Positions 36,298 to 45,373 of a stretch of 64,000 bases of DNA are shown here, in pieces. A program made the translations under genes and the position numbers. The notes beneath the pieces are model-generated. The model made no database searches and was not told the origin of the DNA. It saw only the letters and a list, made by a program, of their open reading frames with translations. Source of the stretch: Bartonella grahamii ATCC 700132 (GTDB lineage Bacteria; Pseudomonadota; Alphaproteobacteria; Rhizobiales; Rhizobiaceae); contig NZ_JACX01000001.1 of the NCBI RefSeq assembly GCF_000518085.1, positions 186,001 through 250,000 of the forward strand. The letters run 5' to 3'. Numbering within the stretch: position 1 is the first letter of the stretch; each line of letters opens with the position of its first letter.

Positions 36298-37547
36298 GTA
36301 TGTTTTCCTGCAATAGTTTCGGCAAAGTCAGAAGCAGAAAAAGGTTGAAGGTCTTCAATATTTTCTCCTATACCGATAAAATAAACGGGTAATTTATATT
36401 TTGCTGCTATAGCGACAAGAATTCCTCCTCGTGCGGACCCATCCAGCTTTGTCATGACTAAACCATTAACACCAGCAATATCACGGAAAATTTTCACTTG
36501 GTTGAGTGCATTTTGTCCGGTAGTTGCATCAAGCGTTTGAAGGATTGTATGGGGTGCTTGGGGAGTGTGTTTTTTTAAAACACGAATAATTTTTGCCAAC
36601 TCATCCATCAATTCAGATTTATTTTGTAAACGCCCTGCTGTATCAATAATTAATACATCGCTGTTTGCTTTTTTTGCTTTTTCATAAGCATCAAAGGCTA
36701 AGCTGGCGGCATCTGCACCCAATTTTGTTGAAATAACAGGAGAATCAGTACGTTTACCCCAAATATGCAATTGCTCAATAGCTGCGGCTCGGAAGGTATC
36801 ACCAGCTGCAAGCATAACTTTTAATCCCCCTGCTGTTAATTTTGCTGCAAGTTTTCCTATTGTTGTCGTTTTTCCAGTTCCATTTACACCTACTAGCAAA
36901 ATAACATGAGGTTTATAGCTGAGATCAAGTTCTAATGGAATTGCAACAGGTTCCAGAACTTTTTTGACCTCATCAGCTACAATAGTATGAATATCGTCTG
37001 GGGAAAGATCTTTTCCGTAACGACTGGAAGCTAAAGTATTTGTGATGCGTGTCGCCGTTTCTACCCCAAGATCAGCTTGGATAAGGATATCTTCGAACTC
37101 CTGCAATGTATCTTCATCAAGTTTTCTTTTAACAAAGAGGTCGCTAATTGATCCGCTTAGGCGTTGTGAAGAAAGAGATAGACTTTTTTTAAGGCGCCCA
37201 AACCACGCTATCTTTTTTTGTTCAACAGAAGGTTCAGATAAAATTTCTTCATTCTTTTTTTCACGGATGTTGTCTGTGACAATAATTTTACCAGAAAGAG
37301 GAATTTTATCAGAATGGGATTCTAGAAATGGAGATTTTTCATCATATTTTGTAAGTGTTGACTCTCGATTTTTTGTTTGTTCTTCTTTTTCTGTGTCTAT
37401 AGAGATTTGGTTATTTTTTGTCCTTTCATTTTTGTCTTTATTTTCTTCAATTATATCGCTTTTATCAGGAATAGAAATCTGTTCTTCCATTTCCTGCTCT
37501 TGAGATTTGTTAAAAGAGAATATTTTTTTTATAAAAGATTTCGTCAT
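36294..37547 (-). CDS. ftsY: Signal recognition particle receptor FtsY
   Basis: FtsY is the membrane-associated SRP receptor GTPase that docks ribosomes making membrane proteins. The protein has about 417 residues from the ATG at 37547 (AGGA upstream). A long acidic, low-complexity N-terminal A domain comes first (about 110 residues). Then come the N domain and a G domain with G1 GVNGTGKTT, DTAGRLQNK and TKLDGSARGG, and a C-terminal amphipathic helix. A TTG at 37565 is in frame but unneeded. It follows mtaB closely and overlaps the yciB/ispZ start by four bases. Confidence 0.95.
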   Translation of the reverse strand: MTKSFIKKIFSFNKSQEQEMEEQISIPDKSDIIEENKDKNERTKNNQISIDTEKEEQTKNRESTLTKYDEKSPFLESHSDKIPLSGKIIVTDNIREKKNEEILSEPSVEQKKIAWFGRLKKSLSLSSQRLSGSISDLFVKRKLDEDTLQEFEDILIQADLGVETATRITNTLASSRYGKDLSPDDIHTIVADEVKKVLEPVAIPLELDLSYKPHVILLVGVNGTGKTTTIGKLAAKLTAGGLKVMLAAGDTFRAAAIEQLHIWGKRTDSPVISTKLGADAASLAFDAYEKAKKANSDVLIIDTAGRLQNKSELMDELAKIIRVLKKHTPQAPHTILQTLDATTGQNALNQVKIFRDIAGVNGLVMTKLDGSARGGILVAIAAKYKLPVYFIGIGENIEDLQPFSASDFAETIAGKHT

Positions 37548-37561
37548 AAGAATTTTCCTGC

Positions 37562-38845
37562 TCAAGCAGCGTTTAATTTTGGAAGGACAGCAATCAATTT
37601 ATCGCCATCATGATCAACGATAAGGGCTTGAACAATTGTTCCTGCTTTTGCACCTTTAACTTGTACAAGAGTATAATCTTCTGTTCGTCCGATTTCATCT
37701 TTTTCAATGAGAACTGTTTGTAGACTGTTTTGCAAATGAGAAAGATGCTTTTGGTAAGCCTCTTCACCTGCTTTACGTAATTTTTCAGCACGTATCTTAA
37801 CTATTTTACGGTTGATTTGTGGCATACGTGCGGCAGGTGTTCCTTCTCTTGGACTAAAGGGGAAGACATGGAGATGGGTTAAATTACAATCTTTGATTAA
37901 AACAAGACTGTTTTGAAACATCTCTTCTGTTTCTGTAGGAAAACCAGCAATTAAGTCGGCACCATAAACCATTGTAGGACGTTTGGCACGCAATTCTTGG
38001 CAAAATTGAATGGCATGTTCGCGTAAGTGTCGCCGTTTCATCCGTTTTAAAATCATATTATCACCTGCTTGCAAAGATAAATGCAAATGGGGCATGATCC
38101 TTGTTTCATAAGCTAAAAGATTGATGAGTTCTTCGTCTGCTTCAATAGAGTCAATAGATGAGAGGCGTAATCGCGCTAAGTTAGGGACATGATGCAAAAT
38201 TGCTGAAGTTAATTTTCCTAGAGTAGCTTTTCCAGGAAGATCGTGGCCATAACTTGTAAGGTCAACACCTGTAAGGACAACTTCTTGAATACCCTCACCT
38301 ATCAGCTTTTTAATTTGTTCTATGACAGCACCCATGGGAACTGAGCGAGATGGTCCTCGTCCATAAGGAATAATGCAAAATGTACAGCGATGATCACATC
38401 CATTTTGTACCTGTACAAAAGCGCGGGTGCGCTCTTGCATTGCACTGACCATATGTGGGGCAATTTTTTGTACTTCCATAATGTCATTGATACGCACCTT
38501 TTCGGAATGGTTAATACCAAAATCAGGAAGTTGACGATAAGAATGGGCGTGAAGTTTATCTTCGTTTCCTAAAACGAGATCCACTTCTCTCATTGAGGCA
38601 AAATTTTGTGCTTCTGTTTGAGCTGCACACCCTGTTACAATGATACGTGCGTGAGGATTTTCACGTCGTGCTTTGCGGATAGCTTGTTTTGCTTGTCGTA
38701 CGGCTTCGGCAGTGACAGCACAGGTATTAAAGATAATAGCACCATCTTTAAGCTGATCTAGCCCTGAAGAAGTACTTTCTTTGCGAATGATTTCCGATTC
38801 GTAGCTATTAAGTCGACAACCAAAAGTTACAATTTCTATTGCCAT
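37562..38845 (-). CDS. mtaB: tRNA threonylcarbamoyladenosine methylthiotransferase MtaB
   Basis: MtaB converts t6A37 to ms2t6A in tRNA, using radical SAM chemistry with two iron-sulfur clusters. The 427-residue protein starts at the ATG at 38845, overlapping the dapF stop (TGATG). It has an N-terminal UPF0004 domain with three cysteines (VTFGCRLNSYE, NTCAVT, TGCAAQ) and the radical-SAM CX3CX2C motif in GCDHRCTFCIIP. A C-terminal TRAM domain is present. Cluster spacing and the RGPSRS motif favour MtaB over MiaB or RimO. It is within the dapF-mtaB-ftsY-yciB run. Confidence 0.93.
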   Translation of the reverse strand: MAIEIVTFGCRLNSYESEIIRKESTSSGLDQLKDGAIIFNTCAVTAEAVRQAKQAIRKARRENPHARIIVTGCAAQTEAQNFASMREVDLVLGNEDKLHAHSYRQLPDFGINHSEKVRINDIMEVQKIAPHMVSAMQERTRAFVQVQNGCDHRCTFCIIPYGRGPSRSVPMGAVIEQIKKLIGEGIQEVVLTGVDLTSYGHDLPGKATLGKLTSAILHHVPNLARLRLSSIDSIEADEELINLLAYETRIMPHLHLSLQAGDNMILKRMKRRHLREHAIQFCQELRAKRPTMVYGADLIAGFPTETEEMFQNSLVLIKDCNLTHLHVFPFSPREGTPAARMPQINRKIVKIRAEKLRKAGEEAYQKHLSHLQNSLQTVLIEKDEIGRTEDYTLVQVKGAKAGTIVQALIVDHDGDKLIAVLPKLNAA

Positions 38846-39696
38846 CAGGAGTGATCCTTTTTGTAGCACCCTGTTAAAGGGCTTAAAAAACCACTAAATT
38901 GATATTTTATTGGTCCTGTCATAATAACATGATCGTCTTCTCGGTAAAAAATATTAAGTGTTCCCTTTGGTAAGTTTACATCAATATGGCGTTGTGTAAG
39001 ACCACGACGATAAGCAGCCACTGCACTTGCACAGGCAGCACTTCCACATGCTTGTGTTAATCCTACTCCTCGCTCCCATGTCCGTAAATTTAGACTTTTC
39101 TTTGACGTTATGCAAGCAATGGAAATATTGCACTGTTCGGGAAATAGGGGATCATGTTCAAGTTTTGGTCCATATTTTTCTAATGGAATATGTTGAATAT
39201 CATTTTCAACAAAAAAGATAGCATGGAGATTGCCAATGGATATGAGACAAGCATCTTTTAGAGGACCAGCCGTAATTTCTACGTGATTGGTATCAACTAT
39301 TTCACGTGAAACAGGCATCTTTTTTGCATTGAAATTTGGGCATCCCATATCAACAGAAATGAGATTATCGGTTTTATATGTCCCTTCAATAATTCCAGCG
39401 GGAGTTTCTAAACGAAATTTTTCACCAAAATTGTGATCTTTAAGCCATGCAACGACACAGCGGGTACCATTGCCACAAGCTTTAGCCATTGATCCGTCGG
39501 CATTCCATATTTCTATGCGGAAGTCGGCTTTTTTCTGGGTTGGTGTGTGGATAGCCATGATTTGATCAAAGTGTATTTCGGGATCTGCTGACAAAGCAAG
39601 GATTGCTTGTGGTGTAAGAGCATGAGTGCTTTCACGCATATCAATAACAATAATTTGATTTCCAAGACCGTCCATTTTGCTAAATGGCGTTTTCAT
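38845..39696 (-). CDS. dapF: Diaminopimelate epimerase
   Basis: DapF interconverts LL- and meso-diaminopimelate, for lysine and peptidoglycan synthesis. The 283-residue protein has both catalytic cysteines: ACGNGTRC (near residue 75) and TQACGSAACAS (near residue 225), with N-terminal KMDGLGNQIIVID. A parS-like palindrome lies inside it (39298-39313). It is first in the minus-strand run ending with the yciB/ispZ gene, so it is probably transcribed first. Confidence 0.96.
   Translation of the reverse strand: MKTPFSKMDGLGNQIIVIDMRESTHALTPQAILALSADPEIHFDQIMAIHTPTQKKADFRIEIWNADGSMAKACGNGTRCVVAWLKDHNFGEKFRLETPAGIIEGTYKTDNLISVDMGCPNFNAKKMPVSREIVDTNHVEITAGPLKDACLISIGNLHAIFFVENDIQHIPLEKYGPKLEHDPLFPEQCNISIACITSKKSLNLRTWERGVGLTQACGSAACASAVAAYRRGLTQRHIDVNLPKGTLNIFYREDDHVIMTGPIKYQFSGFLSPLTGCYKKDHS
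39298..39313 (+). promoter_or_regulatory. parS-like centromere site 4, inside dapF
   Basis: TATTTCACGTGAAACA matches the parS consensus at 15 of 16 positions, about 8.6 kb to the right of the rsmG site and within the dapF coding region. Confidence 0.8.
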
Positions 39697-39922
39697 GAAA
39701 CTTCTCTATTTCTAATGATTACTTATAAAGGGATATATGACCGAAAATCTTATAAATTTCTAGTCTTTAATAAAGATAAAATTGGGTACATAAATTATTT
39801 CGTTTAAAAATAAGTGATTTTAACCTGTTTTTTTTAATTTGTTAATTTATCTTTGTAAATATAACAAATATTCACTTAATTTTTTTGTGAACTTATTTAT
39901 TGTCGTGGGAGAGAGTACAGAT

Positions 39923-40468
39923 ATGTCGTTTTCAAAAATTTCGTTTTTCGTTGCACTATCAACTGTAATGCTTTTAGGGGGATGTTCAACAACACGGTTT
40001 GACAGCAATGACGGTAGTAACGCATTAGAAGTTTTTTATCCATCTCAACAAATGACAACATTGGAAGTGTCTGATCTGTCATCTACTTCTTCGTCGATAT
40101 CTGAGGCAGCAAACGCTTCGATGTATGAAAAAGGAGATTCTCAGAGTGATGGACGAATGGCTAGTCTCGAATTGCCAAGTAATGCTACTGATTTATTTCC
40201 TGCAAGTGTTGCTGGTGTATGGAATCTTTCTATGGGGGGTAAAGTTTGCCGGATCGCAACGCCGCAAACAAAGTTTGGACAAGGGTACCGCGCTGGTCCT
40301 TTACACTGTCCAGGAATTGCTTCCCAAGTGAGATCGTGGGCTGTTAAAGGAAAAAGATTATATTTTTATAATAACTCTGGACGTGTTATCCTTGCTCTCT
40401 ACTCTTCAAATGTTGATCGTTTTGAGGGACGTACACTTGATGATCATCCAGTTGTTTTAAGTCGTTAA
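39923..40468 (+). CDS. Omp19-like outer-membrane lipoprotein (protease-inhibitor fold)
   Basis: A 181-residue lipoprotein: signal peptide with lipobox LLGGC (Cys near residue 22), a Ser/Asp-rich linker, then a domain with VAGVWNLSMGGKVCRIATP and QGYRAGPLHCP. This is strikingly like the C-terminus of Brucella Omp19, as I remember that sequence (VAGVWNASLGGQSCKIATP). The fold is the AprI/Inh metalloprotease-inhibitor type with a conserved disulfide pair. In Brucella, Omp19 protects antigens from host proteases; the role here is inferred only. I start at the ATG at 39923; the upstream frame lacks a signal peptide. Confidence 0.85.
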   Translation: MSFSKISFFVALSTVMLLGGCSTTRFDSNDGSNALEVFYPSQQMTTLEVSDLSSTSSSISEAANASMYEKGDSQSDGRMASLELPSNATDLFPASVAGVWNLSMGGKVCRIATPQTKFGQGYRAGPLHCPGIASQVRSWAVKGKRLYFYNNSGRVILALYSSNVDRFEGRTLDDHPVVLSR

Positions 40469-40565
40469 ATCATTTTTGATCGTTTATGAAAAACTAAGCT
40501 AGACGGGCAGATTCGTGAAAAGTATTTGTATTTTTCATTGAGAACGGTTTGAAAAGGTTATTTGG

Positions 40566-41765
40566 ATGATTCTCGTTTCAACACGTTATAAAGAGCTTGT
40601 CTCTAAAGGGGAGGTTTGTTTTGATCCCGCTCAATTAGCTATAACAGAATATTTTGATCATTTATTAAAAAAAATTGCGGAACAAAACATCTCTCGTCCT
40701 TGGACTTGGATATTTTGCTCTTTCTTTAATAGAATATTCAAGAGGAAAAAACAAAATATCTCTTGTGTTGTAAAACAAGGGGATGAAAAAGGTTCTTTTC
40801 AGGGGTTGTATGTTTTTGGTGAAGTAGGACGGGGCAAAACCATGCTGATGGATTTGTTCTTTTCTTGTTTGCCTAAAGGTCATAAAAAGCGTGCTCATTT
40901 TAATGATTTTATGACTGATGTGCATGAGCGTATTAATTTTTATCGTCAAGCATCTGGGGGTGAAAAGTTTAAACAAGATAATCCTATTTTAGCTGTTGCT
41001 GAAGATCTTGCACGAGAAGCAAAGGTACTTTGTTTTGATGAGTTTAGTGTAACAGATATTGCTGATGCTATGGTATTGGGGCGGCTTATTTCTGCTTTGT
41101 TTGATAAAGGAATTTTCTTTATTGCGACTTCAAATGTGGCGCCGGATAACCTTTATTATAACGGTTTAAATCGTGAACTCTTTTTGCCTTTTATTCAAGT
41201 TTTGAAAGCATATGTTCGTGTTGTTAATCTTGATGCAAAAACAGATTATCGTCTTGAAAAATCAAATCTACAGCCTGTGTATGTAGCACCTTTAGGGAAA
41301 AAAGCAGATGAATGCATGGATCAAGCATGGGCACTTGTATTGCAAGGACATAAGGAGATATCTGATAAAATTTCTATAAAAGGGCGCCTTATTCCTATTC
41401 CGCGTGTTGGTGCAGGATGTGCACGCTTTGATTATAGAGATTTATGTGCAAAGCCTTTGGCAGCGGCTGAGTATTTGGTATTAGGGGAGCGTTATCATAC
41501 GATTTTTATTGATAATGTACCGGTCATGGATGATACATGTCGCAATGAAACAAAACGGTTTATTTTGCTTATTGATATTCTTTATGAGCGCCACATACGG
41601 TTATTTATGTCGGCTGCGGCAGAGGTGGGGGATTTGTATAAAGGGCATGCGCAGATTACGGAAACATTTGAATTTCAAAGAACACAGTCACGTCTTTTTG
41701 AAATGCAAAGCCACGATTATTTAAAACTTTGGGAAGAACATTTTCTTTTGAAGAAGAAGCATTGA
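40566..41765 (+). CDS. zapE: Cell division protein ZapE (AFG1-like ATPase)
   Basis: This 399-residue AAA-type ATPase of the AFG1/ZapE family has Walker A GEVGRGKT (residues 85-92), Walker B LCFDEFSVTDIADA and sensor-type IATSN. E. coli ZapE acts at the division ring under stress; the mitochondrial relative Afg1 acts in protein quality control. The segment at residues 50-70 contains a basic insert (FNRIFKRKKQ). It is followed by mdh and the suc genes, the usual rhizobial order, although 288 bases separate it from mdh. Confidence 0.92.
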   Translation: MILVSTRYKELVSKGEVCFDPAQLAITEYFDHLLKKIAEQNISRPWTWIFCSFFNRIFKRKKQNISCVVKQGDEKGSFQGLYVFGEVGRGKTMLMDLFFSCLPKGHKKRAHFNDFMTDVHERINFYRQASGGEKFKQDNPILAVAEDLAREAKVLCFDEFSVTDIADAMVLGRLISALFDKGIFFIATSNVAPDNLYYNGLNRELFLPFIQVLKAYVRVVNLDAKTDYRLEKSNLQPVYVAPLGKKADECMDQAWALVLQGHKEISDKISIKGRLIPIPRVGAGCARFDYRDLCAKPLAAAEYLVLGERYHTIFIDNVPVMDDTCRNETKRFILLIDILYERHIRLFMSAAAEVGDLYKGHAQITETFEFQRTQSRLFEMQSHDYLKLWEEHFLLKKKH

Positions 41766-42035
41766 TTATACTTTTACCTTTACGTAAACTGTAAAAACAA
41801 TAACTCTTTGAAATTAAAGAAATGTAATAATTCTGTTGTATTTTTTTTAAATTCACTTTATCGATACATCGTGATAATTTTCTAATAGTTGTTTCAGCGG
41901 AGGGTTGTTGTTTCTGTAAGGAGAAAAATTTGTAAATTTCATTTCTTTACTCCTTTTTATGATATTGTTTGAATATGGTTGAAGTCAAAAATATTCAGTA
42001 TACGGACGCTGATGGGTGTGCGCTGAATTATCTAA

Positions 42036-43016
<981 letters not shown>

Positions 43017-43106
43017 ATTGAACAAGATTTAATTCATTAAAACTAAGTATTTAGAATATTAAAACTTTAGGATTAATAATGATCCATAAAAGAAAAGGAC
43101 AAATGC

Positions 43107-44303
43107 ATGAATATCCATGAGTATCAGGCCAAACGTCTGCTTCATGAATATGGAGCACCAATTGCAAATGGTGTTGCTGTTTATTCTGTTGAGCAAGCTG
43201 AAAAATGGGCGGAAAAATTGCCCGGACCTCTCTATGTGGTTAAAAGTCAGATACACGCTGGTGGTCGTGGTAAGGGTAAGTTTAAAGAACTTGGTCCTGA
43301 TGCAAAGGGTGGTGTTCGGCTTGCAAAATCTGTTGAAGAAGTTGTTGCAAATGTTCAAGAAATGCTTGGTAAAACTTTGGTAACCAAACAAACGGGTCCA
43401 GAGGGTAAGCAGGTCAATCGTCTTTACATTGAGGATGGTGCTGATATTGAAAGGGAGCTTTATCTTTCACTTTTGGTTGATCGTAGCGTTGGTCGAATTG
43501 CTTTTGTTGTTTCAACAGAAGGTGGAATGGATATTGAAACGGTTGCTGAAGAGACACCAGAAAAAATATTCACGCTTCCCATTGATGCTGTAGAGGGTGT
43601 TACTTCGGTTGATTGTGCAAGACTTTGTGATGCATTGAAACTACAAAGTAGTGCGCGAGAAGATGGTGAAAAGCTTTTTCCGATTCTCTATAAGGCATTT
43701 TGTGAAAAAGATATGAGCCTTTTAGAAATCAATCCGCTTATTGTGATGAAAGATGGTCGTTTACGTGTTCTTGATGCAAAAGTTTCTTTTGATAATAATG
43801 CTCTGTTTCGTCATCCAGATATTTTAGAATTACGCGATCTTTCAGAAGAGGATCCAAAAGAAATTGAAGCATCAAAGCATGATCTTGCTTATGTTGCTCT
43901 TGAGGGTACAATTGGCTGCATGGTTAATGGTGCGGGTCTTGCTATGGCAACAATGGATATTATCAAACTCTATGGAGCTGAGCCTGCAAATTTTCTTGAC
44001 GTTGGTGGTGGAGCGTCAAAAGAAAAGGTGACAGCTGCTTTTAAAATTATTACGGCCGATCCAAATGTTAAGGGCATTTTGGTTAACATTTTTGGTGGTA
44101 TTATGCGTTGTGATGTCATTGCTGAAGGTGTGGTTGCTGCTGTTCGTGAGGTTGGTTTAAAGGTTCCCTTAGTTGTTCGTCTTGAAGGCACTAATGTTGA
44201 GCAGGGTAAAGCAATTATCAATGAAAGTGGTTTGAATGTTATTCCTGCTGATGATTTAGATGATGCTGCCCAAAAAATTGTTGCAGCCGTGAAGGGAGCT
44301 TAA
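43107..44303 (+). CDS. sucC: Succinyl-CoA synthetase beta subunit
   Basis: The beta subunit supplies the nucleotide-binding ATP-grasp domain of the enzyme that turns succinyl-CoA into succinate with ATP or GTP formation. The 398-residue protein begins [12 protein letters not shown] and shows the ATP-grasp features ([14 protein letters not shown]). The C-terminal CoA-ligase domain has [17 protein letters not shown] and [12 protein letters not shown]. Four bases separate its stop from the sucD start, so the subunits are made together. Confidence 0.97.
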   Translation: MNIHEYQAKRLLHEYGAPIANGVAVYSVEQAEKWAEKLPGPLYVVKSQIHAGGRGKGKFKELGPDAKGGVRLAKSVEEVVANVQEMLGKTLVTKQTGPEGKQVNRLYIEDGADIERELYLSLLVDRSVGRIAFVVSTEGGMDIETVAEETPEKIFTLPIDAVEGVTSVDCARLCDALKLQSSAREDGEKLFPILYKAFCEKDMSLLEINPLIVMKDGRLRVLDAKVSFDNNALFRHPDILELRDLSEEDPKEIEASKHDLAYVALEGTIGCMVNGAGLAMATMDIIKLYGAEPANFLDVGGGASKEKVTAAFKIITADPNVKGILVNIFGGIMRCDVIAEGVVAAVREVGLKVPLVVRLEGTNVEQGKAIINESGLNVIPADDLDDAAQKIVAAVKGA

Positions 44304-44306
44304 GCT

Positions 44307-45209
44307 ATGTCGATTCTTGTGAATAAAGAGACAAAAGTTCTAGTTCAAGGGCTTACAGGAAAAACAGGAACATTTCATACAGAACAGGCGCTTGCTTATC
44401 ATGGTACGCAAATGGTTGGGGGTGTTAATCCTAAAAAGGGTGGAGAAATATGGGAAGGTTCAAAAGGCGAAGCTCTTCCTATCTTTGCTAATGTTGCAGA
44501 AGCAAAGGAAAAAACAGGCGCGGATGCTTCTGTTATTTATGTTCCTCCTGCAGGGGCTGCGGCAGCTATTATAGAGGCTATTGAAGCTGAAGTTCGTTTA
44601 ATTATCTGTATTACGGAAGGTATTCCCGTTATGGATATGGTTAAAGTGAAGGCGCGATTAGAAAACTCAAAGTCTCGTCTTATTGGTCCTAATTGTCCTG
44701 GTATTCTTACACCAAATGAATGTAAAATTGGTATTATGCCTGGTTCTATTTTTAGAAAAGGTTCTGTTGGGGTTGTTTCGAGGTCGGGAACTTTAACTTA
44801 TGAAGCCGTTTTTCAAACGAGTCAGGAAGGTCTCGGGCAAACAACTGCGATAGGGATTGGTGGCGACCCTGTTAAGGGCACTGAATTTATTGATGTGTTG
44901 GAAATGTTTTTAGCGGATGATGAAACTCAGTCTATTGTTATGATTGGGGAGATTGGTGGTTCTGCTGAAGAAGAAGCAGCACAGTTTCTGCAAGATGAAG
45001 CAAAAAAAGGTCGTAAAAAACCAGTTGTTGGCTTTATTGCTGGCCGTACAGCTCCTCCAGGACGTACAATGGGACATGCTGGTGCTGTTATTTCTGGTGG
45101 TAAAGGTGGAGCAGAAGATAAAATTGCGGCAATGGAATCAGCAGGGATTCGAGTGTCTCCTTCACCATCACAGATAGGTAAGACTTTGATGTCAGTTTTG
45201 AAGGGCTAA
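44307..45209 (+). CDS. sucD: Succinyl-CoA synthetase alpha subunit
   Basis: The alpha subunit binds CoA and carries the phosphorylated histidine. The 300-residue protein has [12 protein letters not shown] near the start, [10 protein letters not shown] in the middle and the active-site histidine in [14 protein letters not shown] near residue 252. The length is normal. A stable hairpin (45217-45256) lies just after its stop, before sucA. Confidence 0.97.
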   Translation: MSILVNKETKVLVQGLTGKTGTFHTEQALAYHGTQMVGGVNPKKGGEIWEGSKGEALPIFANVAEAKEKTGADASVIYVPPAGAAAAIIEAIEAEVRLIICITEGIPVMDMVKVKARLENSKSRLIGPNCPGILTPNECKIGIMPGSIFRKGSVGVVSRSGTLTYEAVFQTSQEGLGQTTAIGIGGDPVKGTEFIDVLEMFLADDETQSIVMIGEIGGSAEEEAAQFLQDEAKKGRKKPVVGFIAGRTAPPGRTMGHAGAVISGGKGGAEDKIAAMESAGIRVSPSPSQIGKTLMSVLKG

Positions 45210-45216
45210 AAGAAAA

Positions 45217-45256
45217 TTTCACCTGAATAAGAAAAAGTTCTTAGATTCAGGTGAAA
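45217..45256 (+). promoter_or_regulatory. Hairpin between sucD and sucA
   Basis: TTTCACCTGAAT (45217-45228) pairs exactly with ATTCAGGTGAAA (45245-45256) around a 16-base loop that can itself pair further. A-residues rather than T-residues follow, so on the plus strand it is not a normal intrinsic terminator. It may be a processing or stability element that sets relative levels of sucCD and sucAB. Confidence 0.5.
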
Positions 45257-45373
45257 AAACTTGAGTATAAAAAGGTAAAACTTTTTTGAATGTTTGAATC
45301 ATTGCTTGTTTTGTAAGCATTTAAAGGTCGAAAAGAGATATAAGGAGACGGAATAGATGTTCCGGAGAGGTAT

